Source: Periconia sp. R9002 (lineage: Eukaryota > Ascomycota > Dothideomycetes > Pleosporales > Periconiaceae). Taken from it: DNA of 64,000 nt. Within the stretch, counting starts at the first letter, position 1. Each line of letters begins with the position of its first letter. A program made the position numbers and the translations under genes. Under the pieces are notes generated by a model. It saw nothing but the letters and a program-made list of their open reading frames with translations. It did not search any database and had not been told where the DNA came from. Shown here piece after piece: positions 23,901 to 37,163 of the stretch. The DNA lies in assembly GCA_023627715.1 (NCBI GenBank), contig JAMAHW010000004.1, positions 558,001 through 622,000 on the forward strand. The letters are read 5' to 3'.

Positions 23901-26712
23901 CTTGCTTGAAAAGAGCGTGTTGGATTGAAGAGCGTTGTGGGTTGAGGAGCGTGGTGAGGTTGTGGGAGTTGTTTGGTCAAAGGAAGGAGGTTGTGTTTGG
24001 GCAAAGGAAGGTGGTTGTGTTTGGAAGATGGGTGGTTGGGTGAAATGGTTGAATCAGGCAGCGGTAACAAAAACAGTATATACCAACGCAAGGGTGGGCC
24101 CTCAACGATGAGATAGGTAAGGCATATAGTTGTTTGTTTGCGCTCTTGCATTTGAGCGGCGATTGGGTAGTATATGATCAAAATCTTGTAATTTTACAAT
24201 GTAGCGCTAGCCCTGCTAAAGCGCCTCGGACGGGCTAAGTCTAGGTAGAATTACAGAATTGGACTGGATGCTTCAGGGATATAGGTATGCCTTAATGACG
24301 TAGGCAGACTTTGGGTATCTGGAAGAGTATATCGTGGTAAATTTGGGAAACTCTGAAAGTGAGGTGGTTGAAGCTTCCCGGGTCGCTGCTAACAGGCCGA
24401 GTGAGCGGTGTTGACAGTGCGCTATAAGAACCCAATATACACAATGCAGTGCTACATAATTGGTCTGATGCGCTATTGCAGGCAATGAAGATGTTCTTTT
24501 TCAAACTTTTTGTAATACGTTAATTGCTTATCGAAGAGATTGTTGTCACTGTCGGAGTAGTGTTTTGTGGTGTATCGGGATGGCTTTGACCAAGTCTAAC
24601 AACATTTCTGCGTAACTCAATGCAGAAATCTGCATCGCACAATGTAATATCCCGCGGTTTAAGAGCTAAAATGCTCTATAAACTCCAGGAATATATATGC
24701 GAAACTCATCCCACGCTATATCGTGTGCTTAAGCATTACATACCCGGTCCGTTTAACGGAGATAGCAAAAGCGATACGATTGGATTGTGAGCTTATAGAG
24801 GTGGATTTGTATATGCAGAACAAGTGTAATTCCATCATCTATATGCAATATTGCGAGCTCCAGTCGAGAAAAAGATGATGCGACGCATTCAATCCCATGT
24901 TATTGACGAGAGTGAGCAAAAGCCCCAGTCAGGCACCTGACTCCATTCGTGAACTTTAGTGCATTTTTCGATCTAAATCCTGAAATTGCGACGATTTCAT
25001 ATGATATGTAGTGAATCGCAGTCGTGGACAATGCTCAGTCCAAGGAGTTGGAATTCAACCTACTCATGAAGTGGTGATTAAGTTGGCGGCGCGTAACAGG
25101 GATGACAGACTTAGCGGATATTTTGCAGCATCGGCGCGCGGGTGCACGCGCAACCCTTGGCGATGTGGTGGCCATACATTGTGGGGGAGACGGTGCTTAT
25201 GGGTCCCGGAATCGGATCCACTGTTCTTGTCAGATATCGTGGCGATCTGCCCTTTAGTTCGAACGCAAGTTCCCCCTTCCAGCATGATGGCCTAAGCGTG
25301 GCCGGTGCATCATGCGTTGCGCACGGAAGTGGTTTTTGCTGCCTAAGGCCACAGGCCCACCTTTCACATTGTGCATGCAAGTAGGATGGATCTTGTTATC
25401 TTCGACCGGGTGGACGCGCTCGCTGGGTAGTTTGTATTGGATTGGAATTTTCGGCCCGAAAAGTGTTCGGTCGCGGGATCTGTGATACTTTGGATGCGTT
25501 GATGAAGAACGTCATGACTGAACACTGTTCCGTCTCCTTCAAGGTAAACAGAATTGTTTCTCGCATCGTGTGGTTTTAGAGTGTACATTGATTGGGCTGC
25601 AAATCCCATGTTCGGTAGCCGGGAAGCATCAGTCGTGATATGAGCTCCCTGGCTACCTAGTACGGAGAAAGTACGATAGCTTTATTGGCAGTCTGTGCCA
25701 TGATATCGTCCTGCGATGTAGTGATTCTTTCGAACGTTCTCATACGGCGGACTCTGTGATGTTATATAAATACGATCACTACCGTCTACCAAAACCAGTG
25801 ACAAGTTTCCAAGACCCCGTGATACACTACAACAGATCGGTCGTATGATAGCATTTGGAAGCACGTGTCTCATAAACATCTTTCAGAGACGAATTCGTAT
25901 AATCCTGGTAAATACTGCATGACCTGTTGTTTGGCAGTGAAGTCATTACACGCATACCCCCAATGCATGCCTAAATCTCACCGAAAATACCCACCGTTTG
26001 GTCGAAACGAAGAAACCAAAGTGCATCTCAATAACGTCACATACAAATCCCGAACATTTGCATTCCTCACGTGCACCTCCAACCCCAAACGCTCATGACA
26101 TGCCTCACATGAATGGGTGTCGTGCGTTTGTCACCTTCTGTCGATCTTCAAGCAAGCGAAGCCCACACACACGCGCACAGCTGCCCCTCAGATCATCCCT
26201 GCTCACGCGAGCGAGCGCGCGCGTGCGCGTTTAGAGCCGCAAGGCCGCTATTTTCTCGGCGTGTGCATCAGTGGGTCGTTGGTGGTGTGGAGCTGTCGCG
26301 TGTACTGTAGTTTCTTGTAGTAGTGTGGATTGATGTATGCGAGTCATGTTTGAGATGGCGTAGGGATTTTTTTCGGTGGAAATGTGTCATGCTCTTATGT
26401 TTTTATTTAGTCGTATGGATAATATAGATGGTAAGGAAAGGATGTATAGCGAATGTGTGATGCCGATTCGTGGGTATATGCATGAAGAGGTGCTGTAGTG
26501 ATATGTAAACTCGTCGGAGACAGAACAAAAAGCACTTGAGAAAAAAATATCGTCTCGTAAATAATCGCAACCCCGCGGTATGGACACAGCCCCCCTCCAA
26601 AAAACCATCTCTCCCAAAAAACGTCCTCAGCGTCATAAGTAGAATATTTACGTCGAATAGAAGTAAAAGAAAGATACCTATGTACAAAATTTCAAAATTC
26701 GACAAAGGACGA
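23901..26712. other. Long intergenic region
   Basis: A 2.8-kb spacer between the Myb-like gene's start and the stop of the secreted GH16 gene. 24.2-25.0 kb is richer in A+T and TpA than the flanks and could be decayed repeat, but no copy of it was found elsewhere in the window. A short imperfect inverted repeat occurs at 25614-25657. An alternating purine-pyrimidine GC run lies near 26205-26230. No gene was recognised. Confidence 0.45.
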
Positions 26713-28007
26713 CTACGCGCTGTACACCTTAACAGAGTTGATGAGCCAGTACGTCTCGCCAAAAGCCTGGGGCTGCGACGCGACGTAGGAGTTGCAAGTG
26801 TACTGTGTTGGGCATCCCGAGGAGGGATATGCTTGGCCGGCCCAGTCGCCGCAGAAGGTGATGTCGAAGATCTGTTTTCGGTCGCGTTAGTTTCATGTTA
26901 TTTCGTAAAGGAAGGGGGGGGGGATGTCGGTGGAGAAGGTTGTGGAGGGTTGGAAAGGAAGACAAGGAGAAGAACTACGTACGATGTTCAAATCCCTGAA
27001 CTTGTCGTCAAAATTGCATCCCGCAAAGTTTGCAATCGGCTGGCCCCAAGAGTTGGGATCCGGGTTATTGTTGCGGATGTTGGCGGGTACATCGCGAGCA
27101 GCAAAGTACCACACCTTGATAGCACCGCTATTCCAGAGAGTAGCATACACGCCGCCGCCGTTCGCGTTGAACGGGGTGCCGTACGAGGTCGCCTGAGGAG
27201 CCTGGATGCCGCAGCCCGTGAAACCGCCGCCGGCGCCGCAGTCGGCGTTGCCAACGGGGCGACCAGATTGTCCGCCGGAACCGACGGAGGGCGTGCAGCC
27301 TGGGGAGGTGTGAAGCGTAACTTGGTTGTAGCTGTTTAGGTTCACGCCCTCGAGGATGTCGATTTCGCCCTGGTTAGGCCAGTTGGGGCCGACCATCCAG
27401 CTGTTGTAGAGAGTGGGTTAGTTGGGACACTGCTCGAGTATGTTTCGGTAGGTGAAGGGTGGGTGGTCTTACAAGGCTGGCCATGAGCCGCAGATACTGC
27501 CAGGGACGTGGGCGAAGTCTGCGATTACGAGGGCGTGCTGGTAGGCTGTTTTGCTTTGAAGGCGGACGCTCCTTCGGCCAGCGCCGTTGGGGTCTAGCAC
27601 TGACGATGTGTCGACACCCATATAGACTTGGTTGTTTTGCATTCTGATTAGGCCTGTTGATGTCGCGGTTCCTTGGTCTACATAGCTGACGAAGCCATCT
27701 GTGAACGGATTGTCAGTGTCAGAAGTCCTTCATGGTGGAATTTTTGCTGTCATACGTGTAGGGTCACCGATCTGCGCTGGGTTAGCAAACGAGGGAAGAA
27801 TTTGGGACCAAGGTAACCTACGGCTTGAACATCAAACTTGCTCAACCAGTTGCTAGCGTCATATGTATCGATCAAGCTCAAGGCCGCGACGTCGATATGC
27901 ATTTCCACTGGCGATGTCTCATTGTTCGGCGCCTTGGGCCCAGCTGGGATAGCCGTGGCATAATTGTAGAGGAAAGGAAGCGCAGCAACAAGCGACTTGA
28001 AAGACAT
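26713..28007 (-). CDS. Secreted GH16 endo-beta-glucanase (lichenase-like)
   Basis: Five exons (28007-27822, 27771-27756, 27698-27473, 27400-26983, 26871-26713) give 334 residues. The start MSFKSLVAALPFLYNYATAIPA is a signal peptide, so the enzyme is secreted. The fold signature GSICGSWPAFWMVGP runs into NQGEIDILEGVN, placing the catalytic residues at Glu155, Asp157 and Glu160. The pair of blocks NFAGCNFDDKF and IIFDITFCGDWAG is typical of fungal endo-1,3(4)-beta-glucanases. Cysteines in the C-terminal half (CTPSVGS, DCGAGGG, CGIQAP) likely form disulphides. Expected action is cleavage of mixed or beta-1,3-glucans, either nutrition or wall turnover. Exon 2 is only 16 nt and the frame needs it. 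The subfamily differs from the membrane GH16 at 8.5-10.1 kb, so the two are not recent duplicates. Confidence 0.92.
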
Positions 28008-31000
28008 GATGGCGAATTCTTGTAGATATTGAGCAAAGTAAGAATAGCGAACTGCACAACGAAGACGTTTTCGAATCGTCACAGGGCCGGCCGCCCCTCA
28101 GGCTTTTATATTCATCGTGTCCATGGTTCATCTCGGGAAATGGAGCAAGAGCCGTAATCCTACATATGTTATGTGGACCCAAACCGCGGTGCCACTCTGT
28201 CAAGGATTACACACATATGACCGGGACACCGATTTCGCAAAATAGCACGGCCAAAGTCTATTCGTTGAGCCGTGGGAAACTCTAATTTGCTCCTCGGTGA
28301 GCAGCTCCCGATGCTGAGGTGGGAACAAGACTCTCCATGGGAGCAGACTCAAGCCTACGCAAGACGGAAATGTAGCCAAGCTAGGAAAGTCAGTGGTGGA
28401 GCGAAGATTGTAGTTGCAAGGTGTGAAGGCTGCGCCTGACAGGGTGTAAAGACGCGTGCGCGGTTGTTAATTTGCCCAGTGTCGCCCTGTTCGAGGCATG
28501 GGCTGGATCGGTGGCTACCGCAAAACATGGCCCTCCCCCTGCTGGAGAGTCGACGATGATCATGTGGGATTACTGGTGAAGTCAGTCGCGACGTGAGGGT
28601 TTGTCTTTGAAAACGAAATTATTTATATGTCGCTAATTGCGTTCGAGGCCGTTTCAGCTAATAAAAGAGCAGAGATTATAGGATCGATTACCGCGTATAA
28701 TAGTTCTCCTGAATCGCCACCTAAACTTTCAAGGGCCGGTAAAGGGGACCACTGTTCATGGCAGATTGAAAGAAGAGAGCGAGATGAGGTTACGGTTTGT
28801 CAACGATGACTGGGTGGAACCCTGCACGGCATCAAACTAAGATCGGCGCCGCGGCTGCCACTTGAAAAGTCGAGGAAAACCGGGATGTAGGGAACTGCTC
28901 GTGTCATTGGAGTAGGTGTAAAATGCCAGGCACCACGCATGCACATCACCAGAAACCACACTGACAGGGTTGTATTTACATACCTACGTACTACCTACTT
29001 ATCTCTCATCACTCGTGCGAACCCATCTGCTCCACTCATCTGACATGCAACCTAAACCCTCCAAGTCAGACGGGATGGATAAATTCAGACGTTCATAATC
29101 CCCCTTCACGCCGCTGACATGTATGTGAACATGTACACTAAAACCCCGCATTTATCTTTCTCCACATCGCACGGTCACATCTGCTCCTCTGTAGCATTCA
29201 AACCCCTACTGCTGCTGCGCGCGCGCGCTTCCTCGCCTCGTGCAGAATCGGGATGCACATACAGCGTGTTAATGTGAGGTATGTGCATGTTCCCGCGCTT
29301 TTGAGCCATGTGCCGTGGGTAACAAACGTCAAGTAATGCACGTGTACCGTTTGCGCGCGTGGTTGCGTACGTTACGCACCTACCGAATCCTAGACACTGC
29401 AAGAAGGAGAAATGGGCAGCTAAAATACCACGGTTCAGTACAGTACCCGTCTGTAACCCCATCATCCTCAAAAATCAGCCCAAAAGTAGGGGTAGGTGTC
29501 CCGCGGAAATGTGAAGTAGCAAGGTTCCGTCTTGCATTACGTTACTCCTTCTCTCTTGCTTTCCTTTTTTGGATCTTTGTCGAAAACACTTCGACTAGGT
29601 AGCCATCGTTTCCCACATAGGTAGGTACTTGGCACTAAAAAGATTAAAATCCAAGAGAAAATAGGCGGACAATTTGTATAACGGAAAAACACAAAATCAT
29701 CACCACAACATTCAACTAAACGCAAGAACCTGCCTATGTACAAACCCATGAACCGGAAAATATCCAAGATTCTCCACGGTTAAGACGGACGGATGGACGA
29801 AACACTCCTAAAGCCGACGACGCCACTAGACGCGCAGTAAAAGAGAAGAAAGGGAAGTTTGAAGCCCAAAACCCCCCCAAAAAACCTCAAACCCACCTTC
29901 CATAAACAACAACAGAAAAAAAGACAAAGATCCAGAGTCCAGACTCACCACGACATCATGACTCGCGGGCCCGCAGGCTTCTCGAAATAGGCAGCTGGTC
30001 GAATGTTGGCCAATCACGCTTCGCGTCTTTTTCATCTCGATGGTCGACTGGTCGGCAAATCTTAAAATTGTCCGCGAGCGAGCGAGCGAGCGAGCGACAA
30101 AAGCCGGCATGGCATACCTAGACTACCGTAGAACGCTCGCCCCAACATGCATGCATCAGATGCATATACATCAATACCGAACCAAAAAAGGCATCGCGAT
30201 GGGGGTAGGTATCGGGATCGGATTACCAATTACTAACTACAGGCTCAAGTGTATATTTCTGTACAAAATAATTTGATGTGGACGAATCGTATGGCCTGGA
30301 GAATCGAGGAAGAGGAGGCTGAGGAGGAACAAAGAAAACGTAATGACATCTATATATGCAAACAAACTTTGATTTGCACCTCGAACAAACTTTCCTGCCT
30401 ACCCGTTTTTCTTTTTTTATACATGGACATACATCAATGCGAACGCGACGTCCACACCTACCTTACCTCACCTACCCTACATAATTCTACCTATGTTCTT
30501 TATGTAGATATGTGACAAATTACACCAATCAATCGCGAAGAAGATAAAACTTTGGATGTAGATAGCAAAGTCCAGATACTATCCTGCCCGTCCGCCCGTA
30601 CATAGTTCCCTATTTCTCCGCAGCCAAGAAAAGAAAGAAAAAAGCGTTTATGCGTGACCCTTGGTCTAGTTCTGTCGCATGTGTCTTAACGGGGATTGAT
30701 ACAAAGTCCGCGGGAGTAGGGAAGTGTTATGTCTGCAATCAGAGACGTTACAGAGTTGTGCAAATTTTGTGTGCGTGTAATGCCATCTGGAGTAAGAGGG
30801 ATGGAGAATCGTATATACGACGGGGCAATGATTGTTGGGATGGTTCGTTGGTAGGGTTGGGTTTAAAGCCTTGCTGCGGTGGATGAATCGGTATGGATTA
30901 ATATAACGATAGGTACCTTATATAGGTAGGTAAGTTGACGAGTTTCCTTAACGTAGAAGTAGGTAGTGATGTAAGGACATTAGGATTCATGTGAAATAGT

Positions 31001-31869
31001 CACTCCCCACGATCCTATTACACCTTTTCCAGAAAAAAAGAGCAAAAATTTCATCAAGTTCGAAAAAAACATTAATGCAAATGCCATTCATTTGAATAAT
31101 GGTATGATGGTGTGTGGTATGGTATCTCTCGAAAAGTGGTAATAGTTGTTGTACAAAAAAAGAAAAGGTGCAAACAAATCAATCGGTCGTTAAGGCGTCA
31201 TTCCCAGCAGGTGTATGGAAAAAAAGCCACCCACCAACCCCACACCCGACCGATCCAGATATCGCCTTGCCCGCATCATCCCCGATACTCCATTGAAGTG
31301 AACCAAAAAAATCAAACCAAAAAAAGACATCATTAAGTAATGTATGTCTGATAAAATGCCCCCATTTCCTGCCACATTTTCAGTCATTCAGAGAGAAAGG
31401 AGAGAAGCTCCTATCGATATTCATCGCCGAAAATGGGTGAAAAAAAGAACCCGCGACGTAATGATGCTATGTCCTCCGTAATGCCGCAAGCCGCAATGTA
31501 AACCGGAACCCCTCTCCCATATGGAGAATTGCAATGACATCCCAGATGATCGCATATGCAGTGCAGATGATGAAGGATGTATCCCCCAACGCCTGTCGTT
31601 CGCTTGCCGTTTGCGCCATGAAACACCGTCCAATGCTGTGAATAGATAAAAAAAGTTTTTGGCCAGAACAAATGGTGTGAGACCCAAATGATGCTGCCTC
31701 GTAAAGTAGAAATTGGTGTCGGCCTGTCGCTCAAGTCCCAATCTGCCAAAGCCCTGGGATCCTCTCGGTGAAAAGTCCAGGGAGGCAGGAACAAAAGCGA
31801 AAGCAAGGGGAACAACCTATTTGACACCCTGTAATGTACATGTTAGTGAAGCACCAGGAATGGGAGGTC
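28008..31869. other. Longest intergenic region
   Basis: A 3.9-kb stretch between the GH16 start and the CDH1 stop, both minus strand. It is rich in A-runs and short tetranucleotide repeats, including a (GAGC)n run at about 30074-30097 and scattered TACCTACC-like motifs. No open frame shows a domain. It could hold a long 5' leader, non-coding RNA or only spacer. The sequence does not decide. Confidence 0.5.
30074..30097. repeat. Tetranucleotide microsatellite (GAGC)n
   Basis: About five perfect GAGC units in a row in intergenic DNA. A shorter run of the same unit occurs near 42910. Confidence 0.85.
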
Positions 31870-33846
31870 TCATCGAATGACACCCCACTTGTCCATGGCG
31901 TTGATACCGCCAGTCTTCTCCTTCCTCTTGAAGCAGTTCCAGAAACGGAGAGTCTCGTCACCGGCGCCAGTGACGATGACTTGACCATCAGGGCTCATGG
32001 CCAGGTACAAGACACGATATGTGTGTCCAGTAAGAGACACCACCTGCTGCATGTTGGGATACTTCCAGACGATGATCTGATTCTGACTGTATCCATGAGT
32101 GGACACAATTTCGTTGCTATTTTTGGACCAAGCTAGGTTGCACACTTGACTGCCCGTGTCTAAGCTCTTGATGAGGTTGGCTGGCGTACTCGTGGAAGCT
32201 TCGAAGTCACCGGGACCAGAGGCAGACGCAGCGGAAGAGGCAGTAGCAAGGGAGGCTGAAGAAGGTCCGTTGGAGGAGACGAGTGTGTTCCAGAATTTGA
32301 TGGTCCGGTCAGCTGTACCGCCGCCGCTTGCAAGAAGGCCACGCTGATGGGGGCTCCAAGCAATAGCCTTTACGGCTGCTTGGTGTTCGCTCAACTTGTA
32401 AGTAGGCTCGGCGTTTAGTTTATCCCATACCATGAGCTTGTTGTCGTTGCCGCCGGAGGCGAGTTGCATGTCTTCAGTGTTCCACTTCAAACCGCAAACT
32501 TCTTGCTTGTGTCCAACGAGCTTGCGAAGCCACTGTTCGGGTTGTCGAACATCGCGGTGATAGATTGATCGATCGCGCGACCCAGAGGTGAGGATATGCT
32601 CGTTCCATGCCAAAGCACCGACTCGAGCTGAGTGACCAGTCATGGTCCGCAATCGACGTTGAGTCTGCGCATCCCAAATTTGAACAAAACCTCTGTTGGT
32701 ACCGATGGCGAGGTGTGAGCCCTGAGAAAATGTGAGGAAATTATCCCGAATTGAACTTGAAGAAAAGACTTACACGCTGGATCCAGCTAACGCTAGTGAC
32801 GGAATCGTCAGTCAGCTCACACAGTTTCGTCACCCGACCACTACTTGAGTTCCACATGTACACGCAAGAGCCAAGTCCAACGCCGAGAATATTCTGGCTT
32901 CCCCAATCCACGAGGTTGAGATAGAAATCATCAGCCAAATCTGGCGCATCCAATACTTTATAAGGCACTTTTGAAACGGCACGCGGAGTACGCTGCGGGC
33001 TCAGAAGCATGCGCTGGCTGCTGAACTTGATAGGAGACAGGCTGAAGAGATCGGACTGGGCGTTGAGATTGATACCATGCCTACTAGAAGGGGTCCTAGA
33101 GGGGGTCGGTTGACCGGAATAATTGAAGAGGTTTTTGTGTGGGGTAGACGGAGTCAAATTAGCTGCAGGTAAGGATCCAGGTCCACGCGCCGGAGGGGTG
33201 TTGGATCGACCAGAGGCTCGCATTCCAGCACTATCCGTGGGGGACAGACTTTGAGGCAAAGCCTGAGGGACCGTTCCATCAAAGAGTTCGGAGCGCAAAA
33301 GTTCGGAGTAGGTCCGGTTGGCTTCCTCAGCTAGATGCAATTAGCAAATGTATTCTGGTATTATTGCTACGTTACATACTTTTCTGGAAATACAATTCAT
33401 TGTGGGGGGCGCGCTTTGCGCTCCGGGACGGGGTCGCAGGTGAACCATCATCGTGAAGCAAAGAGAAGCTTGCCTGAAGATCTTGACCAGCGCGGTTCGG
33501 TATGAACCTGACAATCTGTCAGCTCGATGTTTCCAGGCGGTGTGTATCTTTTGACTCACCTATCACCGTACAAGCGCTGGCGCTTCCGGCTCGGACTGGC
33601 TATCGGACGCTCGCGCGACGACCGCCCCGCTTGTTCAAACTGTTCTAACGCTTTACTTAGTGCCGATGCGTCGATGGGTTCTGAGTTCCGGTCTTGGGCG
33701 AAGTCGGCTTGGTTGCGCTTGTGGGTAGCAGTGGGTGGTGTTTTAGATTCGGGTGGAGAGATCAGGGCAGGTGTACGAGTGGGCGCATCATCCTCGGTGT
33801 GATCCTTGGTGGAGACAGGTCGTTGATCCGAGTGAGATGCCATCAT
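31870..33846 (-). CDS. CDH1: APC/C activator Cdh1 (Fizzy-related WD40 protein)
   Basis: Four exons (33846-33560, 33507-33380, 33330-32774, 32721-31870) give 607 residues. The protein targets cyclins and other substrates to the anaphase-promoting complex in late mitosis and G1. The C-box DRFIPNR (95-101) is split by intron 1. KVPYKVLDAPDLADDFYLNLVDW introduces a seven-bladed WD40 propeller, with blades ending in VQIWD, KLMVWD, IKFWN, IIVWK and LRFWN. The C-terminal IR dipeptide that docks on APC/C is present as GVIR. LLRSELFDG and the KVPYKVLDAP linker favour Cdh1 over Cdc20. Several SP/TP sites before the propeller fit CDK control. One WD loop carries a Ser/Ala-rich insertion (about VSSNGPSSASLATASSAAS). 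A second ATG directly follows the first, so the start could be one codon later. Confidence 0.95.
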
Positions 33847-35186
33847 GAAGGCTTGTGAGGTCGGTTTCGAAGGTCAAAGTAGGGTAGTCGTTGCGTAGAA
33901 AGGGAAGAAGAGATATAGGCGGTGGGGGCGGGGTCTTTTATCGGGAGCAGAATCGCAGGTAAAGTCGTAGCGCGCAAGTATTATTGAGAGTTGATATTGT
34001 GTATTGAAGTGAGATATACTGGTGCGCGACGTGGCGGGTGAAGGAGGGTTGCAAATTGTGTATTGTTGTGCTGAATGAATGCGATTGCGGAAAGGCAAGT
34101 GAGAGCCCCTTGGGACAGCGTCACCTCGACAGCCCCTCGCAGCGACACACGGCCGGCGCAAGGTATAACAATAGGACCACCTCTTTAATCGGACGCGCTT
34201 GGCATGGCAATGGGGTGTCGGCCGACGGTGCGGGGGGTGTGGAGGGGTGAGGGTGGGTGTGAGAGTGAAAGTGAGGATGTCGGTGGCAGTTGTTTTGGAG
34301 GTAGGTGCGCAATGTTAGTGGGAGCCGCACTAGGAGGGAGGGCGGGCAACGGAAGGCGGGCGCGGGCAGAGCAGGGACAACGCAGGGAGGACGGTGCTCG
34401 AGCACAATCGGTACAGTTACAGTACAATAAGTACAATAGAAGCAAGCAGTCGATGGGAGGAGGAGCGTGTGCGTATGCGCGTACGTTAGGGAGGGGGGAC
34501 GGGTGGTGGTATCGTTGTTGCTGTTGTTGTTGTTGGTGGTGGTTGGTCTTTTGGTATTCTTGGATCTGTCGTCTCGTCTCACGGGTCACGTCCACTCAGT
34601 CTGTTTTGCTTTTGGATGTTATGATTTTGCACGCAACGCGTCGCCCCTTCACGGTCACCCCTGTCCAACCACCCGCCCACTGGCTCCAGCCATCTTCCGC
34701 CAGAGTGGATATCAACCAAAACGTCACGTCTGGTGTCCCTGTCCCTGCGTCTCTGCCATATACTGTGCACCTTGAAGACATCAGATGGAAACTGCCTTGC
34801 CAATACATACATACTCTGCACTATCTGTCATAGAACACAGCATGCAATCATTCATCTCATCGTAGTTAGGTATACTATATCCATCCGAACACCATTTGTG
34901 CATTCGTTCAACGTTATGCCTAGAACCCGTATCTGTGTACATAGGCAATGCTCAAGAACAGTTAGCAGCCACGCGAGACGTGACTCTCGCGTGTCAACGT
35001 GTGGGTGCGTGCGTGCTGTTGCTCTTGACCGTTTTGCCCAGCCATCATCAGCCAATCAACCCCCCGGCCGACGTCCGGTGTTGCATCTATCGCCGCGCTG
35101 CTGTCATCTAGCTACCCTCGACCTACCCCACACCAGCCAAGCAAGCGCCCTCTATTCTGTCCGTCATCGTCCAATCTTCCCATCCT
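33847..35186. promoter_or_regulatory. Divergent promoter region CDH1 / aminopeptidase
   Basis: A 1.34-kb spacer between two start codons facing away from each other. It includes a GTT/GGT trinucleotide-rich tract near 34515-34550. Low-complexity open frames around 34121-34595 are not considered genes. No specific factor sites were assigned. Confidence 0.45.
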
Positions 35187-36936
35187 ATGATCAGAAACCC
35201 TCTTCGAACCCTCTTGCTGCACCCCCAGCCAAATCTCTCCCCTGCACTCACTGCCTCCATCCGGCCCTTGTACCTGCCCTACCTATTTCGAACCATGTCA
35301 ACCAAACCCTCCCTGCAAGCCGCCGAGGACTTCCTTTCCTTTGTTAACGCCTCCCCAACTCGTTCGTCTACACCCCATAGAGCTCCCCGCAGATTCAACT
35401 GCTAATCTGCATAGCTTTCCATGCTGTAAAATCATCCAAGGAGAGGCTGGAGAAAGCTGGCTTCAAACAGATCAAGGTCAGTTCGCTCCATTCATGTTGC
35501 TCTGTGAACTTCTCATGCACATGCACAATACTAAGGGGCATGCATAGGAGCGTGATTCTTGGGCTTCCACTCTCCAGCCAGGCGGGAAATACTACCTTAC
35601 TCGAAATGGGTCGTCCATTGTCGCATTTGCTATTGGCAAGCAATGGAAAACCGGTAACCCTGTGGGCATGATCGGCGCACATACGGACTCGCCTTGCCTC
35701 CGCCTCAAACCCGTGTCGAAACGTCAGGGCGATGGATTTTTACAAGTGGCATGCGAGACATACGGCGGTGGTCTCTGGCATACATGGTTCGACCGAGACC
35801 TGTCTATCGCCGGACGTGTCATGGTCAAGACAAAGGAAGGATCCATCGAGCAGCGCTTAGTTAAAGTAGAGCGGCCTATCTTGAGGATACCAACCCTGGC
35901 TATTCATCTGGACCGCCAGGAAAACTTCCAATTTAATAAAGAGACCCAGTTATTCCCCATCGCCGGTCTGGTTGCTGCTGAGCTGAATAGACAGGGTAAA
36001 ACCGAGGAATCCAAAGAGGAAGAGGAGAAGGACTCCTCTTTCGAACCTCTTGCGAAGCCCACTCAACGTCACCACCCATACGTCGTCGAAATTATAGCCG
36101 AAGAAGCTGGCGTAGATGCGGGCGATATCTTGGACTTTGAAATCGTCCTGTACGATACACAGAAGTCTGTCATTGGTGGACTAAACAACGAACTCATATT
36201 TTCCCCTCGCCTCGATAACTTGATGATGTCATATTGCAGCGTGGAAGGCCTGATTCAAAGTCTGGCATCGTCTTCGGCCCTCGACAAGGATTCGACAATT
36301 CGTCTCATTGCGTTGTTCGACCACGAAGAGATTGGAAGTAGGACTGCTCAGGGTGCCGATTCGAATTTACTTCCTGCGGTCCTCCGCCGCCTATCTGTGT
36401 TACCGCCGTCTGAATCGGACAACTCCGACGAATCTTATGACACGCTAGACATTGATACTTCAACAGCATACGAACAAACTCTCTCCACTTCGTTCCTCAT
36501 TTCGGCAGACATGGCGCACTCAGTGCATCCCAACTATCCTAGCAAATACGAGTCTCAGCACCGGCCCGAGATGAACAAAGGCACCGTCATCAAAATCAAC
36601 GCAAACGCCCGTTACGCCACGAACTCACCCGGAATTGTCCTGTTACAGGAAGCTGCTCGACGGGCCAAGACGGCAACGGCCAGCCCATCCTCGTTGAAAC
36701 AGGGCGTGCCGCTTCAATTGTTTGTTGTTCGGAATGATTCATCCTGTGGAAGCACTATTGGTCCCATGCTTTCAGCTGCCCTGGGAACCCGTACTCTGGA
36801 TCTGGGTAATCCGCAGCTTAGCATGCACAGTATCCGTGAGACGGGTGGTGCTCACGATGTAGAATTTGCCGTTAACCTGTTTGAGAGCTTTTTTGAAAAC
36901 TTCGAGGAGCTCGAGAAAAAGATCATTGTCGATTGA
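35187..36936 (+). CDS. Aspartyl aminopeptidase (M18 family)
   Basis: Three exons (35187-35361, 35415-35476, 35548-36936) give 541 residues from the first ATG. A second in-frame ATG at 35295 (MSTKPSLQAAEDF) would give 505, closer to the usual family length. The zinc site is intact: His124 in GAHTDSP, FDHEEIGS at 336-343, Asp400 in SADMAHSVHPNY, and His515 in ETGGAHD. The enzyme removes N-terminal Asp or Glu from peptides. The yeast relatives are Ape4 and the vacuolar Ape1. An insertion of acidic residues (TEESKEEEEKDSS) lies in the dimerisation region. The extra 36 N-terminal residues have four Arg and no acidic residue, resembling an organelle-targeting peptide. The choice of start is the main uncertainty. 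Confidence 0.93.
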
Positions 36937-37163
36937 CTTCCGAATCCAAAACTATAGTGAGATTCTGTACAGACATCGCGTCGCATCCTCCATGGAGGCC
37001 AAGTAGTCGTTAGTACAGATGCAATGAAACCCTGATTCCAAAATGCCAAGACTCTCCTTGCCCCTCCACCCCACCATCCGCTTGCTCCGTCAGTTGAGTG
37101 TTAGGCCGGGTGACCGTTTTCGTTTTCCTCGCAATTGCCTTCAATTCACATAAATTTCCAGCA

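Noticed and set aside
24200..25000. A TpA-rich segment, as a RIP-mutated transposon
   Set aside because: The composition is suggestive, but no coding remnant, terminal repeat or second copy supports it.
25614..25657. Imperfect inverted repeat ggtagcc-ggga / tccctggctacc, as a possible MITE
   Set aside because: The arms are short and imperfect, no target-site duplication is evident, and no second copy was found in the window.
34121..34833. Several overlapping low-complexity open frames upstream of CDH1 and the aminopeptidase
   Set aside because: Simple-sequence DNA in a promoter region; all frames are open in part and none has domain or codon signal.
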